Assembly: GCF_005938125.1 (NCBI RefSeq) | Contig: NZ_VCQN01000002.1 | Location: 248,001-312,000 of the forward strand | From: Bacillus sp. BHET2 | GTDB lineage: Bacteria > Bacillota > Bacilli > Bacillales > Bacillaceae_B | Length of the DNA stretch: 64,000 bases | Direction of reading: 5' to 3' | Shown: positions 1 to 6,352 of the stretch, piece by piece | Numbering within the stretch: the stretch's first letter is position 1 | Layout of the letters: every line of letters starts with the position of its first letter | The notes under the pieces: model-generated | Databases searched by the model: none | Told to the model about the DNA's origin: nothing | The model's input: the letters and a program-made list of their open reading frames with translations, nothing else | Program-made: the position numbers and the translations under genes

Positions 1-1187
1 GGAACGTTGTCATAATCCGTTTCACTGGATTTCTCACTTAGTTCCTCTAAAGGATAGACGGCTATTTTATGCAGAGGAGCATAAAAATCTTCATTGATTA
101 ATTCTTCTGAAAGAATTTCTCCTGAAGTGCTCAGTTTTTGCTTGTAAACTCGAATTAGGACTCCATCTTTCCCTTCTTGCTGAATATCTACATTTCCTTT
201 ATCAACAAAAGGACTAAACTGTTTAATCATCCTAGGCGCAAAGGTTTCTGTATCCGATAACCGGACGTTGTAAGTGTTTGGAAAAGGAACACCTTGCAAT
301 TGCGCCTTGATTCGCTTACCTTCAATGGCCAAGCTCAGCTCATAACCCGTTGAATTAGGATTCGTTATGACAAAGTCCTGATTATTCATCGGATTGAATT
401 TCGCCTCAAACCCTAATGCCACATAATCTGGGAGTTGTTTACTGATATTTCGTTCTATAATAGCGAAATTGGAATGTAAACTTATTTGATAAAGTAACGA
501 AGCCACTGGACTTAAATCTGCTTGAGATTCCACAACAAAGCCTTCTGTTTCTAAGAAGTTCGCAAAGGAAAACTGTGAATTGGGTGCAACGGGAATGGTG
601 GGAAAGTTGTTTATGAAACTCTTAATAGTCGGCGTAATTTCCAATTCATTTGACACTGCTTCGAAAATGACTTGCGCAGACTCATTACTGGTTATGTAGT
701 CGGATACATTGACGCTTTCATCCATTTGAAGGCTCCCAGCTAAGGAAAGAATGTATTCCTGTAGGGAAGAGACATTGAATTCCTCAGCATGATAGCCTGC
801 GAACTGATTGGAGAGAAAATTATCAAAAGAAGGTTGGTCTACACTGACAATTAAACTGGTGTTTTTATGGTTCTCAAGTCTTTCTATGCTCTCTTCTAAA
901 TGGAATTGGAAGATGGAGGGATCGATTTTTGCTGTCGCTCCATTATAATCCAGCGTTATGTTTTGATTGGCTTTCCATTCTTCTACTTTTTCATTCAGTA
1001 GGTTTTTTGCTTCTTCTTTGCTTGTTCCACCTAGATTAATAGATGCAACCGCTGCATGTTTTGATAGTTTGAGTGACTGAACAAAGAACGTTTCGTAAGC
1101 ATAAACGCCTAAATGAGAAAACCCGTATAGAAAAAACGTGGATAAGAATAAAACGGTCATTAGTTTTATAAGCAGACCTTTTTTCAC
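1..1187 (-). CDS. VanW-family protein (3' end beyond the window)
   Basis: This gene runs off the left edge, so its C-terminus is missing; about 395 residues are visible. It starts at GTG after a GGAAGGAG ribosome site. Residues 1-32 are a basic segment plus one hydrophobic helix, so the protein is probably membrane-anchored with an outside domain. Residues 45-110 (LGGTSKEEAKNLLNEKV onward) look like the peptidoglycan-binding-like domain found before VanW domains. Residues 195-300 fit a VanW domain (NSQFSFANFLE, later ASLLYQISLHSNFAIIERN and YVALGFEAKF). The usual GGG-x-C-Q segment reads DLSPVASLLYQ here, so the conserved cysteine is absent. The last visible part could be a G5-like domain. It lies 22 bp after the PRC-barrel gene and is probably the third gene of that operon. 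VanW proteins are often found in type IV pilus loci of Bacillaceae; their role is not known. Confidence 0.75.
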   Translation of the reverse strand, partial: MKKGLLIKLMTVLFLSTFFLYGFSHLGVYAYETFFVQSLKLSKHAAVASINLGGTSKEEAKNLLNEKVEEWKANQNITLDYNGATAKIDPSIFQFHLEESIERLENHKNTSLIVSVDQPSFDNFLSNQFAGYHAEEFNVSSLQEYILSLAGSLQMDESVNVSDYITSNESAQVIFEAVSNELEITPTIKSFINNFPTIPVAPNSQFSFANFLETEGFVVESQADLSPVASLLYQISLHSNFAIIERNISKQLPDYVALGFEAKFNPMNNQDFVITNPNSTGYELSLAIEGKRIKAQLQGVPFPNTYNVRLSDTETFAPRMIKQFSPFVDKGNVDIQQEGKDGVLIRVYKQKLSTSGEILSEELINEDFYAPLHKIAVYPLEELSEKSSETDYDNV

Positions 1188-1209
1188 ATTTGGGGCTCCT
1201 TCCTCATTC

Positions 1210-1962
1210 CTACTTAATATTCATCGTTAAATCAACAAACACAGATGGACCTGCTTCTTGAGCTGCTTTAATATCTGATTCAGTTAAAGATGACCCCTTT
1301 GCAATCAATAAATGTCCCTCTAAATTATAGATGTCTTCTGTCACTCTTTTACCTGCCAGTAATTGAGTCTGTTTTGTCTTGATCGTCTCTAAGCCATGTC
1401 GAGGTTGTTGTTGTGTTTGTGGTTGATACGTGTTTAGCTCTTCTTCAATCACTGGTTCTGGAATTGCTGTCTGATCGAAGCTACCTTTGAAGTTCTCAGC
1501 AGCATCCTCATTTACAATAATGATGTCTTTTCCAAACGTTAACACATACTCAGTACCAAGGAAATATACACTGTCTTGTGCATTTAACTCCAATGAAACA
1601 ATCGCACCCGTTTCATCATCTACATAAAACTCTTGGATATTTCCGATCATTTGACCTTTCCGGGTCATGACACGAGTATCATTGATTTTTATTTTTTTAT
1701 TCACAAGCTGGTTAGCGATGGGAATTTCATTTAAGTCGATTACAGCATTTTCATTCTCAACCGTTACGGCATATTCCCCTATGCCGACAACCTTTTTAAA
1801 AGGGATTGCTTTGACACTTACCTGCCAATCTTCATGTTCGATCGTCAGGAAATCAACAGATCCCTTTTCTGGATTGATTACAAGGGATTTAACCCTGCCT
1901 ATTTCACTTCCATCGGATATGCTGATAATCGGTAATGTTTTCATTTCTGCGCTCTTTTTCAT
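1210..1962 (-). CDS. PRC-barrel domain protein
   Basis: The 250-residue product is predicted to be cytosolic, with no signal peptide or membrane helix. Residues 7-80 and about 85-155 look like two PRC-barrel modules: small beta barrels that often mediate protein-protein contacts (ISISDGSEIGRVKSLVINP, then VMTRKGQMIGNIQEFYVDD). After a Pro/Gln-rich linker (residues 170-195), residues 200-250 (LLAGKRVTEDIYNLEGHLLIA) resemble the small N-terminal domain of some HD-GYP phosphodiesterases. An AGGTGAG ribosome site precedes the ATG. It sits 10 bp after the acidic membrane protein gene and before the VanW gene, so it is probably co-transcribed. A scaffolding or regulatory role in pilus assembly is inferred from location only. 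Confidence 0.75.
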   Translation of the reverse strand: MKKSAEMKTLPIISISDGSEIGRVKSLVINPEKGSVDFLTIEHEDWQVSVKAIPFKKVVGIGEYAVTVENENAVIDLNEIPIANQLVNKKIKINDTRVMTRKGQMIGNIQEFYVDDETGAIVSLELNAQDSVYFLGTEYVLTFGKDIIIVNEDAAENFKGSFDQTAIPEPVIEEELNTYQPQTQQQPRHGLETIKTKQTQLLAGKRVTEDIYNLEGHLLIAKGSSLTESDIKAAQEAGPSVFVDLTMNIK

Positions 1963-1972
1963 GTCATCTCAC

Positions 1973-3250
1973 CTATTCTATCGTTTTAATTTCGCTTTGT
2001 TTTTCAGACGCATAGTCATTTGTCTGCTCTAAATCCATTTGAATATATGGGTAGTCTTTGAATCTTTCTTCGATTACTTTAATGAACATTTGTAAATCTT
2101 CGAATTGCTCAGTTGAAATGTAATGATCCATTAATATTCTTGCAAATGTGTAGTAATCTTGATCGTGTAAACTTGGGTGAAGATAGTGTTTGATCATGTT
2201 TTCCATTTGATCAGAAGAATACAGGCTTTGTGATAGTGCAATCTGCTCGATCATTGTTTTCATAACTTCCCTCATGATCCTTGTGCGTTGTGGAAGTTCA
2301 TTCATATGAAGATCTTCTACTTCTCTATGATCATGATCAACGTTTTCTAGCATGTCCTCAAGTGGTGACTGCATATCCTCTTCCTTTGCATCATGATGAT
2401 CTAGTTCACCTTCAATACCATTAGGGCCTTTATACTCAGGTTCTTCCAGTTCTTCTTCAAAGTCTGGTAGAGACTCTATTTTTTCTGCGTCTTCATTTTT
2501 ATCTATCTTAGCATCAAATACTTCTTGTATTGCTTCTTTCTCTTCATTTCGATCCTCCGCTTTTTCATCAGAACCATTTATCATGCTTTCGATTTCACTT
2601 AATCCGTTATCTACTGCAACTCTTTTCTCTTCAACGTTTTCTATTTCTTCATTCAGTTCGTTTTCACTTGCATTTTCAATAAACCATTCACTTTCGTCTT
2701 CTACAAGATGAAACGATTCTGCTTCCTCAGCCTTACTGTCATCTTCCATGCTTACTTCATCCATGTCCGTATCTAGCTCATCCTGTTCAGAAGACTCCTT
2801 GAGATCGATCTCAGTGTTCACAATTAGAATTTCATCGGTTTCATCAAGCTCCAGTGTCTCCGTTTCTTCTTCGATGGAAACAGGAATTCCTCTATCATTC
2901 TCCCAAGTTTCAGGTGCACCCACGTTTTCATCAGTTTCAGATTGTAATGTCTTCTTGGGTTCTTCATATGTATACACCGCTTGTTTCTCTTCTACTTCAG
3001 TTCCAGTGGCCAAGGCCAATAGTCCGCTAAAACGCTGTTCAATCATATAAGAAGAAATGCCCAGCAAAACCAGTAACATGATTCCAATCATCCATATCGG
3101 ATATTGGCTTGAAGCGACTAAACCAAGAAGAGTTAAACCAAATGCTACAGAAGCAATCATAATTTTCCCCTTCACGCTGATGCCTATTGGAATAAAATAT
3201 AAAATAGGTAGTAATAGAACAAGTGCCAGTATTGAAAATAGGTAAATCAT
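1973..3250 (-). CDS. Membrane protein with long acidic cytosolic-type tail
   Basis: The family was not recognised. Residues 1-75 form three closely packed hydrophobic segments. Residues 80-330 are a low-complexity Glu/Asp-rich stretch (over one third acidic by eye) that is probably disordered. Residues 335-425 return to ordinary helical sequence rich in Met, Gln and aromatic residues (RTRIMREVMKTMIEQIALSQ). It is the first gene of the leftward operon, with AGGAAGGGG upstream of the ATG, and is divergent from the prepilin operon. The layout suggests a membrane-anchored adaptor in the pilus locus, but no function can be assigned. Confidence 0.7.
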   Translation of the reverse strand: MIYLFSILALVLLLPILYFIPIGISVKGKIMIASVAFGLTLLGLVASSQYPIWMIGIMLLVLLGISSYMIEQRFSGLLALATGTEVEEKQAVYTYEEPKKTLQSETDENVGAPETWENDRGIPVSIEEETETLELDETDEILIVNTEIDLKESSEQDELDTDMDEVSMEDDSKAEEAESFHLVEDESEWFIENASENELNEEIENVEEKRVAVDNGLSEIESMINGSDEKAEDRNEEKEAIQEVFDAKIDKNEDAEKIESLPDFEEELEEPEYKGPNGIEGELDHHDAKEEDMQSPLEDMLENVDHDHREVEDLHMNELPQRTRIMREVMKTMIEQIALSQSLYSSDQMENMIKHYLHPSLHDQDYYTFARILMDHYISTEQFEDLQMFIKVIEERFKDYPYIQMDLEQTNDYASEKQSEIKTIE

Positions 3251-3304
3251 CTTACATTCAACCCCTTCCTATGATATATTTCATATAAATCAGACTTTTT
3301 TTAA

Positions 3305-3333
3305 CAAGTTTCGACTACTAGATATTGTATAAT
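3305..3333 (+). promoter_or_regulatory. Possible sigma-A promoter of the prepilin operon
   Basis: A perfect TATAAT lies at 3328-3333. No good -35 is present at 16-18 bp (the best hexamer is CAAGTT), so it is weak or needs an activator. Transcription would start near 3340. That supports the GTG at 3365, rather than the TTG at 3347, as the first codon of the downstream gene. Confidence 0.35.
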
Positions 3334-3364
3334 AAAGTCAGGTATTTTGAAAGCGGGTGCGGGA

Positions 3365-3895
3365 GTGAAACATATAAAAATATTAAAAAATAATAGAGGA
3401 CTCACTTTAATCGAACTTTTAGTTTCCATAACCATCCTTGGGATCGTCCTTCTTAGTTTCATGAATTTCTTTCTGCAATCCAGTACATATACCAACAACA
3501 ATCAAAAGAAAACGGTGGGAGTCAATGTCGCCCGGAATGTATTGATGTTCATGGAAAAGCAAAACTTCCTGGAAACCCGTAACTATTTTCATGACGTGAA
3601 CGCAGGAATTGAACCTTCAAAAGAAGGTTATTTAAAATTATTCATTTGCAATGATCAGTATGAAACTTTCTCTAATTCTTCTACCAAAACAGATATAAAT
3701 GATTCATGTCCCAACAAAAAAAACATTATGATAAACGGGTTGGAATATGAAACGGCCATATATTCCGAGGAAGTCACCAATCCTGATGAAATGGATTACT
3801 ATATTCCAATTACAATCGAAGTGAGGTGGGATATCAATGACCGGGAATACAGTACGTCGGTTGATGGAAAAATTAAAAGCGAAGATATCCGATAA
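3365..3895 (+). CDS. Type IV prepilin-like protein (minor pilin candidate)
   Basis: The product has a class III (prepilin) signal. A short basic leader ends in KNNRG and is followed by LTLIELLVSITILG, with cleavage expected after Gly and Glu at +5 of the mature protein. The +1 residue is Leu rather than the usual Phe or Met. The mature protein is about 165 residues with a soluble domain carrying two cysteines (ICNDQ and DSCPNK) that could form a disulfide. The start is uncertain: GTG at 3365 gives a compact leader, while TTG at 3347 adds six residues but has a poor ribosome site. It is the first gene of a three-gene operon and overlaps the next by 59 bp. Processing would need a prepilin peptidase encoded elsewhere. 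Confidence 0.8.
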   Translation: MKHIKILKNNRGLTLIELLVSITILGIVLLSFMNFFLQSSTYTNNNQKKTVGVNVARNVLMFMEKQNFLETRNYFHDVNAGIEPSKEGYLKLFICNDQYETFSNSSTKTDINDSCPNKKNIMINGLEYETAIYSEEVTNPDEMDYYIPITIEVRWDINDREYSTSVDGKIKSEDIR

Positions 3896-4424
3896 TAAAG
3901 GAATAACCTTGATTGAGCTGTTAGTCACCCTTACGATATCGTCCATCCTCTTGCCCGTTACATACGGAGCGATGATAACAGGGTATAAAGTCTATGAAAA
4001 AGTATCGATTGATGCCCAATTAAGAGAGGATGCAGACTATGTTTCTGCCATGGTAATGAAAAACTTATACTCCTATCCATTTGACAGCGTTAAAGAATGC
4101 ACCCCAACTAGCTCGAACTGTATCAAATTTGTTAATAACAGTGAAAAAAAAGTCGCACCTTATTCTGGAAAGTCCTTCTATGAGGTAGAAGACAAAGCAA
4201 TTCAAGATGATGAACAAACACTACAATTAGTTCAAATAGGTAAAAAAGGTCAATGGAGCTTTAACGGTGTCATCCTTGAGACCCCTTCTGACTTTACAGG
4301 GTCCACGATATCCACTAGTTGCTCATCCAGTCCCTGTGAGGATGCGATGATTCAACTGACCTATGAAGTGACCCATCCTCGTTTCAATAAGACGCTTCAA
4401 TTAGAAAGTAATTTCGGATTTTAG
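3837..4424 (+). CDS. Type IV prepilin-like protein (minor pilin candidate)
   Basis: This is a second class III signal protein: leader MTGNTVRRLMEKLKAKISDNKG, then ITLIELLVTLTISSILL with Glu at +5 and Ile at +1. The ATG at 3837 has a strong GAGGTGGG site 6 bp upstream, inside the previous gene. An internal ATG at 3864 would shorten the leader to 13 residues but has no clear site. The soluble domain has two CXnC pairs (CTPTSSNC and CSSSPC), typical of pseudopilin-like extracellular folds stabilised by disulfides. The 59-bp overlap with the gene before and 15-bp gap to the gene after indicate translational coupling. It resembles minor pilins of the PilW/ComGF kind in general form only. Confidence 0.8.
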   Translation: MTGNTVRRLMEKLKAKISDNKGITLIELLVTLTISSILLPVTYGAMITGYKVYEKVSIDAQLREDADYVSAMVMKNLYSYPFDSVKECTPTSSNCIKFVNNSEKKVAPYSGKSFYEVEDKAIQDDEQTLQLVQIGKKGQWSFNGVILETPSDFTGSTISTSCSSSPCEDAMIQLTYEVTHPRFNKTLQLESNFGF

Positions 4425-4439
4425 AAGGGAGGAATACAC

Positions 4440-6311
4440 TTGCGATCCAATGAAAGAGGAAACGCTCTACTGACCGTCCTTATTACCTCACTTGTCATGG
4501 TGACAATCGGCATGGCCATCATCAGTTCAACAATAGGTGGAGCCAAAAGGACCGAAGTAAGAGAGACGGACATTGATATTACATACGAAGGCTTAAAAGC
4601 GGTTGAAGAAATCTCTTCCAAGCTTGTCTTTCAATTGCAGCCATCCAAAAAGCTTGGAATCGATCAGTTAACGTCATTGAATATCAACTCGAAAGTAGCG
4701 GGCTTTATTCAATCAGATATTATTCCATCCTATCAATCTTCAGATACAATTAAATGCATTACCATCGTTGATGTGAGTGGTAAAAATGCCTCGAACCTCC
4801 TAGGGGATCAATGCGGGAAAGCAAGCTCTCTTCAATTCCACACATTCGATTTGGATTATCTAAGTTCAAACCTTACCCGGGTCTATGAAATTATCGTACA
4901 TACAAAAAATCCTGAATCCGAAGATGGTAAAATTGAAAAAATCGTCCGAAAAAGAATTATCTTATCACCGATCCCGAGCTTCTTGAAATATACATTAGGC
5001 TCTCGTGAACAGCTGAATTTGAACGGCTCACCCCATTTGGTTGGTAACGTTTATGCACATTCACTTGGTGTCAGTGAGGAAGCAAACTATCAGTTGTCAG
5101 ATCAATCTGATAACACAGTCAGTGCCCCTTTTCCATCCATCATTGGCGATTTGTATACCAGTTATGACAAATCAAATTATGCCGTAATGAAATCATTGGT
5201 AGATACTAAGCAATTCTACCCACACATCCCTGCACCAGGTATTAAACAAGATAGTCAATTTACGGATATTTCATTTGATCAAACATATGATGAAGAGGTT
5301 AGAAAGGTTTTGGATCCATTAAATCTCTCTCTTGGTAATAGCATAACTCAAGCTAATCTGAGAAATACGATCGGTCAAAATCTTCTCTCGAACAACCTTC
5401 TTCTCCCACCTATCGTGAACGGTATTCTGAATGAAAATGTACAAGGGGTAGTGAAAGCAACCAAAAGCATCACGGTGAAGGGACTCCGTCACACCGGAGT
5501 CGATTTGATCGTACAGGGAGATGTAAACATTCTAGCGAACTCCGTTATGAATATAGGAAACATCATCTCTACTGGTAATGTGACCATCTCCAATCTATCG
5601 GGTGATATGTCCATCGGAAATATCATTGCAGCAGGAAAAGTCTCAATCGAAGCGAATGCCCCGATAAAACTGAAAGAGAATATCGTCAGTTTCGATAATG
5701 TTTCAATTCAGTCTCAAAACTCAACTTCTATTATCGAAGGGAATATCTTCTCAGGCAGAAATCTAACAATACAGGGAGATGCCAATGACCCTGATGGAGA
5801 AAACGATGAAATGGCATTTGATTCAATCATCTATGCAAAAGGAAAGACAAGTATATCGAATTTAAATATTACCGGGCACAATAATCCCTCAGGTTCCGGT
5901 CAACTCATCTTGATCTCTAAAGGAGAATTGTTGGTCACTAGGATGAATGAATTCCAGTACTATAACGATGAGAAGGAAAAGAACAAGACTGACTTATTGC
6001 CTGATTCAAAGGAGAACATCAAACCACTTCAGGCTTTCTTATATACTGATAGTGACGCAACACTATATGGGGTCGGTTCCCTTTTCTATGTGAATGGTGG
6101 CGTCTTTTCAAAGGGAAACCTAACTGTAAATGCTGTACGGGGGGATGTAGATAACATGGATAGCATAAAGACTGATCTGTTATCGAATCAGGAAAAAAAA
6201 TTATCCCGCTTTATCGTTCATTATAATAAAGATGTACTCCTATCAAAACTTGATGCTCTCCCACGGGTGGAGTCACTTTCCCTCATTAGTGATGAAATAC
6301 TTGTGGAATAA
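4440..6311 (+). CDS. PilX-like pilus protein with long repeat-rich C-terminal domain
   Basis: Translation starts at TTG, placed 7 bp after a strong AGGGAGG site. Residues 1-30 (RSNERGNALLTVLITSLVMV) resemble the PilX N-terminus: a Gly followed by a hydrophobic helix, without the +5 Glu of ordinary pilins. The remaining ~590 residues are unusually large for a pilin. From about residue 340 to 480, short turns recur every 18-22 residues (GDVNILANSVMNIGNIISTG, GNVTISNLSGDMSIGNIIAAG), which suggests a right-handed beta-helix or polymer-forming fold. It is the last gene of the operon and ends at a bidirectional terminator. A surface-exposed pilus-associated or tip protein is inferred. Confidence 0.75.
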   Translation: MRSNERGNALLTVLITSLVMVTIGMAIISSTIGGAKRTEVRETDIDITYEGLKAVEEISSKLVFQLQPSKKLGIDQLTSLNINSKVAGFIQSDIIPSYQSSDTIKCITIVDVSGKNASNLLGDQCGKASSLQFHTFDLDYLSSNLTRVYEIIVHTKNPESEDGKIEKIVRKRIILSPIPSFLKYTLGSREQLNLNGSPHLVGNVYAHSLGVSEEANYQLSDQSDNTVSAPFPSIIGDLYTSYDKSNYAVMKSLVDTKQFYPHIPAPGIKQDSQFTDISFDQTYDEEVRKVLDPLNLSLGNSITQANLRNTIGQNLLSNNLLLPPIVNGILNENVQGVVKATKSITVKGLRHTGVDLIVQGDVNILANSVMNIGNIISTGNVTISNLSGDMSIGNIIAAGKVSIEANAPIKLKENIVSFDNVSIQSQNSTSIIEGNIFSGRNLTIQGDANDPDGENDEMAFDSIIYAKGKTSISNLNITGHNNPSGSGQLILISKGELLVTRMNEFQYYNDEKEKNKTDLLPDSKENIKPLQAFLYTDSDATLYGVGSLFYVNGGVFSKGNLTVNAVRGDVDNMDSIKTDLLSNQEKKLSRFIVHYNKDVLLSKLDALPRVESLSLISDEILVE

Positions 6312-6313
6312 AT

Positions 6314-6350
6314 AAAGCGTGGCTATGAATGATCATAGCCACGCTTTTTA
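6314..6350. terminator. Bidirectional terminator between pilin operon and VWA gene
   Basis: A 15-bp perfect stem (6314-6328 with 6333-6347) with a 4-nt loop is flanked by A-rich and T-rich tracts. It can end both converging transcripts. Confidence 0.9.
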
Positions 6351-6352
6351 TT

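Noticed and set aside
2748-3050. Serine-rich 100-codon plus-strand frame
   Set aside because: It is the antisense of the Glu/Asp-rich region of the 1973-3250 gene; GAA and GAT runs read as TTC and ATC on the other strand.
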